Of a stretch of DNA of 64,000 nt, positions 29,029 to 37,651 are shown in pieces. This stretch comes from Myxococcales bacterium. Its GTDB lineage: Bacteria; Myxococcota_A; Polyangia; Polyangiales; Houyiibacteriaceae. Each line of letters starts with the position of its first letter. The first letter of the stretch is position 1. The notes beneath the pieces are model-generated. The model did no database searches. It worked only from the letters and a program-made list of their open reading frames with translations, and was not told the DNA's origin. Where the stretch lies: contig JAOTYL010000004.1 in the NCBI GenBank assembly GCA_029861865.1, positions 1 through 64,000 on the forward strand, given 5' to 3'. The position numbers and the translations under genes were made by a program.

Positions 29029-29511
29029 CTATTGCGAGCCGCTGTCGGGTTCTACGCTGGCGTCCTGCACAGGCAAGCCGCGCGGATCCACGAGCGCCGC
29101 GCAGATCAGCGCAGACGCTTTCTTGTCTTCGAGGTCGATGATGCGTGCAATACGCTGGTCTTCAGGCAGCTCCACTTCCGAGCGCGTGCCCTCGGGGGTG
29201 ATCTGGCTCGGCAGCGCGCAGAGATAGGCCGTCCGGCAATCGCCATCGTTCGAGCACGGCTTCATGCACCAGGTTTCAGCCGTTCGGCTCGGGATGAAAC
29301 GCCATTCGACGCAGACCGACCCACCGGGACAGGTATCGGCATTGCAGCCGAGAACCGTGCAATAGCCCCCAGGCTGCGCCCGGTCACATTGGCGCTCGCC
29401 GGTGGCTGAGCAATCGGTGGAGCTTCCGCAGCTGTCGCCGATGCCGGGTTGGCAGCCCCCTACGACGAATCCCACCAGCGCCAGGAGCGATAAGACAAAC
29501 GAACGGCTCAT
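29029..29511 (-). CDS. Cys-rich putative lipoprotein
   Basis: From ATG 29511 this is a 160-residue protein with a lipoprotein leader (SFVLSLLALVGFVVGGC). In-frame ATGs at 29529 and 29574 are alternatives. After the lipidated Cys comes a short domain with paired cysteines: GDSCGSSTDCSATGERQC, GGYCTVLGCNADTCPGGSVCV, then WCMKPCSNDGDCRTAYLCALP. Such small disulfide-rich modules are common in secreted proteins of Myxococcota. Function is unknown. It is the first of a minus-strand group with the two permeases and the glycosylase. Confidence 0.68.
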   Translation of the reverse strand: MSRSFVLSLLALVGFVVGGCQPGIGDSCGSSTDCSATGERQCDRAQPGGYCTVLGCNADTCPGGSVCVEWRFIPSRTAETWCMKPCSNDGDCRTAYLCALPSQITPEGTRSEVELPEDQRIARIIDLEDKKASALICAALVDPRGLPVQDASVEPDSGSQ

Positions 29512-29596
29512 TCTCAGCCGCCCGAGCATACGGGACGACTCGCTCACCTGCCAATCGCACTGCGTCCTCGTCAATGAGTGGTAGATTCGCCTGGTA

Positions 29597-31711
29597 TTGC
29601 GGGTTTTTTGGCTGGGGGCTGGGTTCGCATGGCTGGCTTGCGCCGTGGCGCTTGCCGCGGGCGATCTCGATCGCGTCGCCTCGTTGGTGCGTGCAGGCGA
29701 CGGTCAGGCCGCGCTTCACGAGATCGATCAGCTCCCGCAGCCAGACCGGGATGCCGACTCAGTTCGCTATCTCCAGGGTCGCCTCCTGTTGGGTGTCGGT
29801 CGCCCCTGCGATGCGATGGACAAGCTCGCCCAGACCCCCGCCTCCCTTCCAACGTCGATGCGCACGGACTCTCTTCGGCGGTGGGCGACGGCAGCCTCCC
29901 GATGCGGCCACTGCGCCGAAGCCCGGCCGGTCTTGCTCGGTCTGGCTTCGGGCGACACCGCGGTGACACGCCACGATCGCGTCATCGCTGCTGACTGTGC
30001 CGTTCAGCTGGGCGAGCTCGACACCGCTGCTCGAGAGCTCGAGCGCTTGACGCAGCGCAACCGGAACGGAGAGGACCGCGTCACGCTCCTAGCCATGCTG
30101 TCGAACGTCTACCTCCGGCTCGACCGCCCCGACGACGCTCGTGATGCGGCCCGGCGCGCATGGATCGCTGCCGTGCAGCCGCATCAGCAGGATGCTGCAC
30201 GGAAGCTCGAGGAGCTTGCCGCACCAGCGGTAGGCGATCGCGTGGAGCGTGCCGAAGCCTTGATCAGCGCGCGCCGGTTTTCGAAAGCAGTAGCAGAGCT
30301 CGAGGCGATCGAGGTGAAGGATGACAACGCTCTCGATCAGCGTTGGCACCACACGTACGGTATGGCCCTCTTTCGAATGCGATCTCGCTACGCAGACGCG
30401 GCTCGGGTGCTTCGAAAATCCGCGGCGCTCGGAGGGGAGCAGGCGGTCGAAGACGCTTTCCATGCCGCCCGCGCTCTCTCTCGTGCCGATCAAGACGCGC
30501 GCGCCATTCGGGCATATCGACACTTCGCGCAGCGCCATCCGAGAACCAACCGGGCACCCGAAGCGAGGTTTCTTGCGGCTTGGCTCGAGATACGGATGGG
30601 CCGCGCGAGCGGCGAGCAACACATGAAGCGGCTGCTCGAGGGGAAGCATCAACTCCGAGGGAGGTGGCGACGCGCCGCTCTATGGGAGCTCGGCTTTCGC
30701 GCCTTCGAAAAGAAGAGATACTCCCGGGCCGTTCGTTACCTCTCGCAATACACGAAGCTCGCGACCACCTCGATGGATGAGGCACGCGGACTCTACTGGC
30801 TTGGTCGGTCTTATCGACGAGGGCCCAAGGCGCTCGAGGCATACCTTGAGACGATAGACGTCGAACCGCTCCATTGGTACGCGGTTTTGGCTGCAGCCCG
30901 GCTCGCGCGACTCAAAGTGAAGCCCCCCCGGCCCTTCGAGAGTGCTAGCTCCAGCAACGGGCCGATCGACGTCGAGCAGTCGTTCCCGCTCCCCCCAACC
31001 TTTGAAGCATATCGTGCGCTCGGGCTTGACCGCGACGGCATACGTTGGCTCATCGAGCACGAAAACGAGCTGGTTTCGGGCTATCCGCGCGCCCAGCGGA
31101 TACCCCTTCTCGCGGCGATGTACCACGACGTCGGCGCGTATCGCGAGGCGCTTCGTGTCGCTCGTCGTCGCATGGCCTATTTGCACACCGATCCCGAAGA
31201 GCAGCGGTGGTGGTGGAACGCTGCATATCCGATGCCATGGCTTTCGATCGTCGACGAGCATCGAGGCGAGCTTCCAAGAGCTCTGATCTACGCGACGATG
31301 CGACAGGAAAGTGGTTATCGCCCCGAGGTCGTGAGTCATGCCGGGGCGGTCGGATTGATGCAGGTCATGCCGGAGGTAGCGACGCGGATCGCGGGACAAC
31401 CGGTCACGAGACGCATGCTCGAATCACCCGAGCACAACATCCCTCTGGGCGTCGCTGAGATGGCCGCGCTCGCTGCCGACTTCGACGATGTTCACCCGCT
31501 GAGTATCGCCGCATACAACGCTGGAAAGAAGCGCGTGAACCGTTGGCTCCGTGAAAGCCGACGCATGGAGCTCGACCGCTTCGTCGAGCGGATTCCGTTC
31601 AACGAGACTCGCAACTACGTGCGACGCGTCACCACGCACTACGCCCGATACACATACCTCGATAATCCCGAATCCGGTTGGCCGAAGCTCCCTCGTTTCG
31701 TTAACCCCTGA
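29597..31711 (+). CDS. Soluble lytic murein transglycosylase (Slt family)
   Basis: This 704-residue periplasmic enzyme cleaves peptidoglycan glycan strands with 1,6-anhydro product formation. A signal peptide (FWLGAGFAWLACAVALAAG) is followed by about 500 residues of helical TPR-like repeats forming the Slt superhelical ring. The catalytic SLT domain lies near residues 550-680: ALIYATMRQESGYRPEVVS with the catalytic Glu, then HAGAVGLMQVMPEVATRI, NIPLGVAEM, AYNAGKKRVNRWL and RNYVRRV. All hallmark blocks are present and length fits. The TTG start lacks an obvious ribosome binding site, so the exact start is uncertain. Confidence 0.9.
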   Translation: MRVFWLGAGFAWLACAVALAAGDLDRVASLVRAGDGQAALHEIDQLPQPDRDADSVRYLQGRLLLGVGRPCDAMDKLAQTPASLPTSMRTDSLRRWATAASRCGHCAEARPVLLGLASGDTAVTRHDRVIAADCAVQLGELDTAARELERLTQRNRNGEDRVTLLAMLSNVYLRLDRPDDARDAARRAWIAAVQPHQQDAARKLEELAAPAVGDRVERAEALISARRFSKAVAELEAIEVKDDNALDQRWHHTYGMALFRMRSRYADAARVLRKSAALGGEQAVEDAFHAARALSRADQDARAIRAYRHFAQRHPRTNRAPEARFLAAWLEIRMGRASGEQHMKRLLEGKHQLRGRWRRAALWELGFRAFEKKRYSRAVRYLSQYTKLATTSMDEARGLYWLGRSYRRGPKALEAYLETIDVEPLHWYAVLAAARLARLKVKPPRPFESASSSNGPIDVEQSFPLPPTFEAYRALGLDRDGIRWLIEHENELVSGYPRAQRIPLLAAMYHDVGAYREALRVARRRMAYLHTDPEEQRWWWNAAYPMPWLSIVDEHRGELPRALIYATMRQESGYRPEVVSHAGAVGLMQVMPEVATRIAGQPVTRRMLESPEHNIPLGVAEMAALAADFDDVHPLSIAAYNAGKKRVNRWLRESRRMELDRFVERIPFNETRNYVRRVTTHYARYTYLDNPESGWPKLPRFVNP

Positions 31712-31819
31712 TTTGCAGCTGGGAGGTCCCTCAATCGATCTTTCGACACGGTTGGGTTGCTCGCGTTCGCGTCGAAGGCCAAAGAAGGCCTAGGCGATTC
31801 GACGGGTGTGGGGACCTCT

Positions 31820-32596
31820 ATGAACTTTGTCGCAGCAGGGATCTCGGATGTCGGGCGTCAGAGAGAGCACAACGAGGACAGCTTTTGCATCCTCTCGAGG
31901 CACCGACTCTTCGTAGTGGCCGACGGGATGGGCGGCCACCGCGCTGGCGATGTCGCAAGCCGCATGGCGACCGCCGAGATCTCGCTGTTCTTCGATGCGA
32001 CCGAAACGCGCGACGGTGAGCCTTCGGACTGGCCTCTCGAGCTCGATTCTCGGCTCACGACCGAGCAGAATCGTCTGGTTTCCGCCGTGAAAGTTGCCAA
32101 CCAACGGATCTTTCAAGCCTCGATTCGCAATCAAGCGGTGCAGGGCATGGGCACCACGGTCGTCGGAGCCCTATTCGCCCGAGAAGATCGCAAGATCCAC
32201 ATCGCTCACGTGGGCGACAGTCGCGCCTACAGGATTCGCGGCGGCGATATCATTCAGCTCACGCGCGACCACTCGCTCCTCAACGACTATCTGCTCGTGA
32301 TGCCCAACCTGACCGACTCGCAAAAGGGTCGCCTTCCGACCAACGTGATCACGCGCGCCCTGGGGATGCAGGACGGCGTTGCGGTCGACCTCTACTTCGA
32401 GCGGGTCGAACCTGGGGATACATACGTGCTCTGCTCCGATGGCCTGAGCGGGATGGTGAGCGACGAGAGGATCCTCGGAATCGTTCGTGATGCGGATACC
32501 GACATCGAGTCCGCTGCGAAAACCTTGATCTCCGAGGCCAACGACAAGGGTGGCGAAGACAATATCACTGTCGTCCTGGTCCGCATCACCGAGTGA
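31820..32596 (+). CDS. PP2C-family Ser/Thr protein phosphatase
   Basis: This 258-residue metal-dependent phosphatase starts at ATG 31820, giving the usual N-terminus GISDVGRQREHNEDS. Metal-binding Asp residues occur in EDSF, VVADGMGGHRAG, VLCSDGLSGMVSD and GGEDNITVVLVRI. HVGDSRAYRIRGG and LTRDHSLLND complete the family motif set. There is no membrane segment, so it acts in the cytoplasm, probably reversing Hanks-type kinase phosphorylation; no such kinase is encoded here. Convergent with ggt, 14 bases apart. Confidence 0.94.
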   Translation: MNFVAAGISDVGRQREHNEDSFCILSRHRLFVVADGMGGHRAGDVASRMATAEISLFFDATETRDGEPSDWPLELDSRLTTEQNRLVSAVKVANQRIFQASIRNQAVQGMGTTVVGALFAREDRKIHIAHVGDSRAYRIRGGDIIQLTRDHSLLNDYLLVMPNLTDSQKGRLPTNVITRALGMQDGVAVDLYFERVEPGDTYVLCSDGLSGMVSDERILGIVRDADTDIESAAKTLISEANDKGGEDNITVVLVRITE

Positions 32597-32610
32597 ACGG
32601 GAAACGGCGG

Positions 32611-34323
32611 TCAACGTCCTGCCGGGCTCCCGCCTTTGCGGGGATCGCTCGCCGCGTGGAGTCTCCGCTCGGGCTTGGTGACGATCTGGATCGCTTGGAC
32701 GTTTGCGATGTTTCGAATCGACGCGATCGCGTGGCCCCTCTCCCGCAGGGCTTCTTGAAGGGCCTCATCGAGTGGTGCCTTGGTTTCGACCCGGAGCTTG
32801 TTGGGGAAACCCTGATGGTGAATCCGCGGGGCGTCGACGGCGCGGCCGGCGTCCATGCCGAAGAAAAGAACGTTCATGGCCACCTGTTGGGTTGCCGTGA
32901 CGATGCGACTGCCGCCGGAGGCCCCCACGCACAGCACGGGTTTCCCATCTTTGAAGACTATCGTCGGGGACATCGTCGAAACGGGCCTCTTTCGGGGGCC
33001 GGGGAGGTTCGAAGCGCCGCCGATCAACCCAAACGCGTTGGGCTCCCCGACACCACGCGCGAAGTCGTCCATCTCGTCGTTCATCACGATGCCCGCTGCG
33101 GTGAATCGCGCGCCGAAGGGAAGGTTCACCGTGGTAGTCACCGCCGCGACGTTCCCCTCTCGATCGACGACGCACAGGTGCGAAGTCCCGGCGTTGTCAG
33201 AGCTTGTGCGAGGAGGGCTCGTCCACACGATAGGCAGATCGTACGCCTCGGTCGGGTTCGCCTTCTCGCCCGCCGCCAAAGCGGCCCGCTTTTCGATGCG
33301 GCTGGGGCTCATCATCCGATCGAGCGGCTGGATGATCTGGGCTGGATCGCCGAAGTAACGTTGTCGGTCGATGAACGGGCCCTTCCAGGATTCGGCCATC
33401 GTGTGAAGCAGAGGAGCACCGTAGACCGGGGTCGCGCCGGAAACGCGCTCGAGGATGGTCAGGCTTTGAAGCATCGTGAAGCCGCCAGCGCTCGGCGGCG
33501 GCGCGGTGACCCAACGGTATCCAAACAACTCCGCGTCTAGCGGCCTCCGGGTCACGACGCGGTAGTCGCGCAGGTCTTGAAAAGTCATGATGCCGCCGTG
33601 CTGTTGAACGACAGCCGCCATCTCTCGGCCGAGAGGGCCATTGTAGAGTGCCTCCACGCCCGCGTTCGCAAAGAGGCGGAGGACGTGAGCGAGGCTCGGC
33701 CGCCGCAGCACCGCCCCCGGCATCAGGTTCCACTTGGACATCACCGGGTCCTGGTCGAGTTGGGCTGCGAAGGAGGCACCCATCGAGGCAAGCGCCGAGC
33801 TCACCACGAGCCCCTCTTCAGCGAGCCGGAGCGCGGGCGCGATCACGTCGCTCAGCGACATCGATCCGAAGCGTTCGACCAGGGTGGCGATTCCCGCGGG
33901 CTCACCCGGAACTCCTGCGGCGAGGCCACCGACCTGGGAAGGGGCGGCCGAAGGCCCAGATGGTGCTTCGCCTTCGGCACCTGCGAACATGTCTGGCGTC
34001 GCAGCGGCAGGCGCCCGCTCTCGGAAGTCGAGAAAAGTCAGCTCGTCGTCTTTGGCCGAGTAGTAAAGCGCGAAGCCCCCGCCACCGAGTCCGCTGCTCG
34101 CGGGATTGACCACCCCGAGTGCAAGCATAGTGGCAGCCGCGGCGTCGGCGGCGTTGCCCCCGGCAGCTAGGACCTCCGCACCCGCCTTGGAAGCTTCGGG
34201 GTGGTCGGCCGAGACCGCATACTCGCGGAACACTTTCGTGTGCCCGACCGAGGCCCCCGTGGTTGCGCCAACCATCAAAAGCGCCGAAACACACCACAAA
34301 GCGATCGAAAACCATCTCGTCAT
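32611..34323 (-). CDS. ggt: Gamma-glutamyltransferase
   Basis: This 570-residue periplasmic enzyme hydrolyses or transfers the gamma-glutamyl group of glutathione. ATG 34323 begins a signal peptide (FSIALWCVSALLMVGATTGA). The large-subunit region has HPEASKAGAEVLAAGGNAADAA and SSGLGGGGFALYY. Autoprocessing would occur before the nucleophilic Thr in NAGTSHLCVVD, releasing the small subunit. NLPFGARFTAAGIVMNDEMDDF and PRKRPVSTMSPTIV complete the active site. The Thr is followed by Ser-His rather than Thr-His. It is divergent from gshB with a 49-base gap, pairing glutathione synthesis and turnover. Confidence 0.93.
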   Translation of the reverse strand: MTRWFSIALWCVSALLMVGATTGASVGHTKVFREYAVSADHPEASKAGAEVLAAGGNAADAAAATMLALGVVNPASSGLGGGGFALYYSAKDDELTFLDFRERAPAAATPDMFAGAEGEAPSGPSAAPSQVGGLAAGVPGEPAGIATLVERFGSMSLSDVIAPALRLAEEGLVVSSALASMGASFAAQLDQDPVMSKWNLMPGAVLRRPSLAHVLRLFANAGVEALYNGPLGREMAAVVQQHGGIMTFQDLRDYRVVTRRPLDAELFGYRWVTAPPPSAGGFTMLQSLTILERVSGATPVYGAPLLHTMAESWKGPFIDRQRYFGDPAQIIQPLDRMMSPSRIEKRAALAAGEKANPTEAYDLPIVWTSPPRTSSDNAGTSHLCVVDREGNVAAVTTTVNLPFGARFTAAGIVMNDEMDDFARGVGEPNAFGLIGGASNLPGPRKRPVSTMSPTIVFKDGKPVLCVGASGGSRIVTATQQVAMNVLFFGMDAGRAVDAPRIHHQGFPNKLRVETKAPLDEALQEALRERGHAIASIRNIANVQAIQIVTKPERRLHAASDPRKGGSPAGR

Positions 34324-34349
34324 GGCGCCACACCTTGCCTCCAAACCAT

Positions 34350-34366
34350 CCCCGGTGCTACCGGGG
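34350..34366 (+). promoter_or_regulatory. Hairpin covering the gshB ribosome binding site
   Basis: CCCCGGT, GCT, ACCGGGG is a perfect 7-base stem in the 49-base ggt/gshB gap. Its right arm contains the purine-rich GGGG(AA) that serves as ribosome binding site 6-9 bases before gshB ATG 34373. In mRNA the stem would sequester that site. As DNA it could also be an operator for both genes. Confidence 0.42.
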
Positions 34367-34372
34367 AATGTC

Positions 34373-35326
34373 ATGCGCTTGGTGTTTGTGATGGACCCGG
34401 TGTCCACGGTCATCGTCGACGAGGACACTAGCTTCGCCCTGATGCTCGAGGCCCAGGCGCGCGGGCATCACGTCGATCATTGCCTACCTCGAGACGTCGG
34501 GCTTCGAGGCAAGAAGGTCCTGGCGCGGGTTCGCAAGGCGACCATGCGGCGCGACGCTGCCGAGCCAATCCAGCTTGCGGAGCCCGAAGACATCGACTTG
34601 GTCGATGTCGATGCGGTGTTCATTCGAAAGGACCCGCCGTTCACCGACGAGTACTTGTGGCTGACTCTCGTCCTCGATCACCTCGATGGAAGCACGCTCG
34701 TCGTCAACGATCCCCGGGGGCTCCGCGAGGCAAACGAAAAGCTCTACGCCCATCACTTCCCGGAAATCGTGCCGCCCACGATCATGACTAGCCATCGAGA
34801 CGAGGTACTACGGTTCTTGAGCGACATCGGTGGGAAGGCCGTGATCAAGCCAATCGACGGTCACGGCGGCGAAGGCGTGTTTCTTCTCGCCAACGGTGAC
34901 AGCAATCTCAACGGGCTCATCGAGGCGGTCACGCACAAAGGCGCCCGCAACGCGATCGTGCAGGCCCTGATCCCGGAGATCTACGACGAAGGGGACAAGC
35001 GGATTTTGCTCGTCGACGGCGATCTCTTGGGCGTCGTCGCTCGGATGCCCAGCAAAGGCGACCTTCGGAGCAACATTCACGTGGGAGGGTCAGCGATACC
35101 TGCGCAGCTCAGCAAGGCGGACCGGACGATCATCGACACGATGCGAGAGCGCTTGTTGGCCGATCGATTGTTTTTCGTAGGGCTCGACGTGATCGGCGGC
35201 AAGCTGATCGAGGTCAACGTCACCAGCCCAACTCTCCTTCAGCAGATGTCGCGGTTGATCGGTGAGAATCTAGCCACTCCCGTGATCGAGCGCCTAGAAG
35301 AAAAAGTCCGCACCTACCCCTCGTAA
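34373..35326 (+). CDS. gshB: Glutathione synthetase
   Basis: This 317-residue ATP-grasp ligase joins glycine to gamma-glutamylcysteine. ATG 34373 gives the standard N-terminus RLVFVMDPVSTVIVDEDTS (E. coli: MDPIANINIKKDSS-type). Further blocks are VFIRKDPPFTDEYLW, VVNDPRGLREANEKLYAHHFPEI, VIKPIDGHGGEGVF (ATP-binding glycine loop), RILLVDGDLLGVVARMPSKGDLRSNIHVGGS and GLDVIGGKLIEVNVTSPT. All match the bacterial GshB family in order and length. No gshA is in the window. Confidence 0.95.
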   Translation: MRLVFVMDPVSTVIVDEDTSFALMLEAQARGHHVDHCLPRDVGLRGKKVLARVRKATMRRDAAEPIQLAEPEDIDLVDVDAVFIRKDPPFTDEYLWLTLVLDHLDGSTLVVNDPRGLREANEKLYAHHFPEIVPPTIMTSHRDEVLRFLSDIGGKAVIKPIDGHGGEGVFLLANGDSNLNGLIEAVTHKGARNAIVQALIPEIYDEGDKRILLVDGDLLGVVARMPSKGDLRSNIHVGGSAIPAQLSKADRTIIDTMRERLLADRLFFVGLDVIGGKLIEVNVTSPTLLQQMSRLIGENLATPVIERLEEKVRTYPS

Positions 35327-35335
35327 CCGACCAGC

Positions 35336-35695
35336 TCAGGCCGAGAAGATCCGCACCGCGGCGTTGGTTCCAGCCCCTACGATGACCCCGGTGCCGATTG
35401 CGACGAGCAGTGCCACCGCGGGGGTCATGACGTCCAAGCCGTCGAGCACGAGCCCGGTCATTCCGAAGAACGCCACGAAAAAAGTCCAGAACCGAACCGA
35501 CTTGAGGGTGCCGAGGAAGAACCGCTTCGGAGAGGGTTGGACTCCGTCGAGCTGACCTATGTCGCTCGGCCGGGCCGAGCCGGGACCGGCCTCCTGGTCT
35601 GCCGCGACGTCGGATGAGGTATCCCCTACCAACAGCGATGCCACCAGGAGAATGGCGCTCAACACGAGCGCGAAGATGTAGAGCTGAATCAGCAC
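35336..35695 (-). CDS. Small membrane protein of unknown function
   Basis: This 119-residue inner-membrane protein has an N-terminal helix (LIQLYIFALVLSAILLVASLL), a charged Pro/Ser/Asp linker of about 40 residues, and two further helices (FWTFFVAFFGMTGLVL and VALLVAIGTGVIVGAGTNAAV). The arrangement recalls the membrane part of YqiJ/NfeD-like proteins without their OB-fold, so a clear family cannot be named. It is the last gene of the mevalonate cluster, 25 bases after the phosphomevalonate kinase stop. Confidence 0.6.
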   Translation of the reverse strand: MLIQLYIFALVLSAILLVASLLVGDTSSDVAADQEAGPGSARPSDIGQLDGVQPSPKRFFLGTLKSVRFWTFFVAFFGMTGLVLDGLDVMTPAVALLVAIGTGVIVGAGTNAAVRIFSA

Positions 35696-35720
35696 GGGTC
35701 GCCTCCCTCGACGAGTGGGT

Positions 35721-36659
35721 TCAAGGCACGCAAGGACTCACTCCCCGCGCACCCCATGACACCTCGATAGGATGAAGGCCCGAGTCTCTGCAAGCGTTTT
35801 CGAATCGGCTGGCAGACGTCTCGTCGAGGAAGAACGCCACCGCAACGTCGCCACCGCCAGCGCCGCAGGGCTTCGCGCTCCCCGACAACCCCTCGGCGAG
35901 GTTCTGAGTCTTTTTCAGCTTTTCTTCGATGATCGGAGCCCCGGCTGCGTTTCCGAGCGCCTCCATGGCTCCGGCATAGGCCGCCGCTTCTTCGACGACC
36001 GCTCGCGCTGAGCTTGCCTCGAAAGCCTGCACAAACCGCTCGGCAACGGCATGCAAGCGTGCCATGGCGGTCCGATAGCCACTCGGATCCAGCTGGCGAA
36101 AGCGATCGACGCGTTCGACCAGGTCGCTCGTCCGAGCTGGCTGCCCCGTCCACACGAGCCGCAGGACGAGACCGGTTGGCGCCTCCAGACCTCGATGCGA
36201 GGTCTGTTCTTCGTTGCGCGTGAAGCAGAGAAACCCGCCAAAGGTCGCCGCCGCGACGTCGACTCCGCTGCCCTTCGGAGCCACCGAAGCGTGTCCAGCA
36301 AAGGCGCAATCGAAGACCTCTTCCAATACTTCAAGCTCGCCGAGCTCGTGGCCGTAATGATCGAATGCAGCCCCTGCAGCTGCCGCGGCCGCCGCGGCCG
36401 AAGAGCCGAGCCCCAGCTTGACGCCCTCGGTCTGAAGGTCGCTGACGTCGAGCACCATCGAGCGCGGCAATGGGCCGAGGCGCTCGCGTGCCAATCTAAG
36501 GGTCGCTTCGACCTCCGGGGGCAGAGCGGTCGGCTCGGCCGTCCAAGAGACTTTGACCCGACGGTCGACCGCGGCGACCACTGCCGGGGCGCCTTCGAGC
36601 ACGGCGTACTCTCCGCACAGCAGGGCCTTGCCCGGCGCGGTAGCGCCCCCAGCCGTCAC
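35721..36659 (-). CDS. Phosphomevalonate kinase (GHMP family)
   Basis: This 312-residue GHMP kinase converts 5-phosphomevalonate to the 5-diphosphate. GTG 36659 overlaps the decarboxylase stop as GTGA. APGKALLCGEYAVLEG is the N-terminal substrate motif, LGLGSSAAAAAAAAG the phosphate-binding loop, GSGVDVAAATFGGF the PMK-type second motif, and CGAGGGDVAVAFF the C-terminal glycine motif. Assignment as PMK rather than another GHMP kinase relies on motif similarity and on its place with mevalonate kinase and diphosphomevalonate decarboxylase, which would otherwise lack the middle step. Confidence 0.88.
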   Translation of the reverse strand: MTAGGATAPGKALLCGEYAVLEGAPAVVAAVDRRVKVSWTAEPTALPPEVEATLRLARERLGPLPRSMVLDVSDLQTEGVKLGLGSSAAAAAAAAGAAFDHYGHELGELEVLEEVFDCAFAGHASVAPKGSGVDVAAATFGGFLCFTRNEEQTSHRGLEAPTGLVLRLVWTGQPARTSDLVERVDRFRQLDPSGYRTAMARLHAVAERFVQAFEASSARAVVEEAAAYAGAMEALGNAAGAPIIEEKLKKTQNLAEGLSGSAKPCGAGGGDVAVAFFLDETSASRFENACRDSGLHPIEVSWGARGVSPCVP

Positions 36660-37651
36660 GGCCGAACCTCGACCTCGACGGCTGGCCCCGGTTTGGCGAC
36701 CCAAGTGCGGGTGACCCCTGGCGTTCGGTCGAGAGCTTGCCGGACACGCATCGCATCACCGACCCCACAGAGCGCCTTCACGTGCGGGCCGGCATCCATG
36801 GTTGCCCAGGCCGACGTCCCGCGCTCCCGAAGTCCGCGCACCGTCGCCATCGCGGCCAAGGTCGCGGGCGCCCAATAGATGATCGGTGGATCCGAGGTCA
36901 TGGCGCAGCAATGAAACGCGAGGGTGCTTCGCTCCATCGCGGCTCCAAGCGTGTCGAGGTCGCGCGTTTTGATCGCGCGCTTGATCTGCCGCGCCCACTT
37001 CGGCGCATCGGTCACCCAGGCGTCGTAAAACGGAGACGTCTTTCTCGAGCGCTCCATGCCCTCGGTCGACCCCACTTTCTTCGTACCACGCTCGGTGACC
37101 GCGATCACCAGGCGAACATTCCAATGGTCCGGTGTCGCGATCGGACGCGCGTAAAGATCGTCCTGTCCTCTCACTCCTGCCGGAAGCTCCGCGAAGCCGC
37201 CGAAAATCGATCGCGCCGCCGAAGCGCTCGATGCTCGGGCCAATGCGCTCAGCTTGCGTGGGCTCGATCGTAAGCCGGCGGCAGCCGAAGCCGAGGCCGC
37301 CAATGCCGCGAAACCCGACGCGCTCGAGGCAAGCCCAGCCGCAGTGGGAAAATGATTGTGGCTCGCGACGTGCGCTCGCGCTCTGAGCCCCGCTTGTCGA
37401 CGAATGGTGTTGAGCATCTTGACGACACGGTCTTTCTCGTCGGCAGTGGCGCGCCTCCCGTCGAGCCTGACCACGTCTTCGGCGAGCTTGCTGTCGAAGC
37501 GAACGCGGGTTTCGGTGACGAGTTGGTCCAGCGTGAGGGAAACGCTCGGAACTGCAGGAATGTTCTTCTTGACGTCGGCCTTGCCCCAGTACTTGGCCAG
37601 CGCGATGTTTGCGCACGCACGAGCGGTCACGTCTCCAAAAGCCCGCTTCAT
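36656..37651 (-). CDS. mvaD: Diphosphomevalonate decarboxylase
   Basis: This 331-residue GHMP-fold enzyme makes isopentenyl diphosphate from mevalonate 5-diphosphate with ATP and loss of CO2. ATG 37651 overlaps the mevalonate kinase stop as ATGA and yields the correct N-terminus ANIALAKYWGKAD. The motif TAAGLASSASGFAALA and the SASAARSIFGGFAELP segment are diagnostic, and MDAGPHVKAL holds the conserved Asp region. Middle gene of the overlapping MVK-MVD-PMK triplet. Confidence 0.93.
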   Translation of the reverse strand: MKRAFGDVTARACANIALAKYWGKADVKKNIPAVPSVSLTLDQLVTETRVRFDSKLAEDVVRLDGRRATADEKDRVVKMLNTIRRQAGLRARAHVASHNHFPTAAGLASSASGFAALAASASAAAGLRSSPRKLSALARASSASAARSIFGGFAELPAGVRGQDDLYARPIATPDHWNVRLVIAVTERGTKKVGSTEGMERSRKTSPFYDAWVTDAPKWARQIKRAIKTRDLDTLGAAMERSTLAFHCCAMTSDPPIIYWAPATLAAMATVRGLRERGTSAWATMDAGPHVKALCGVGDAMRVRQALDRTPGVTRTWVAKPGPAVEVEVRP

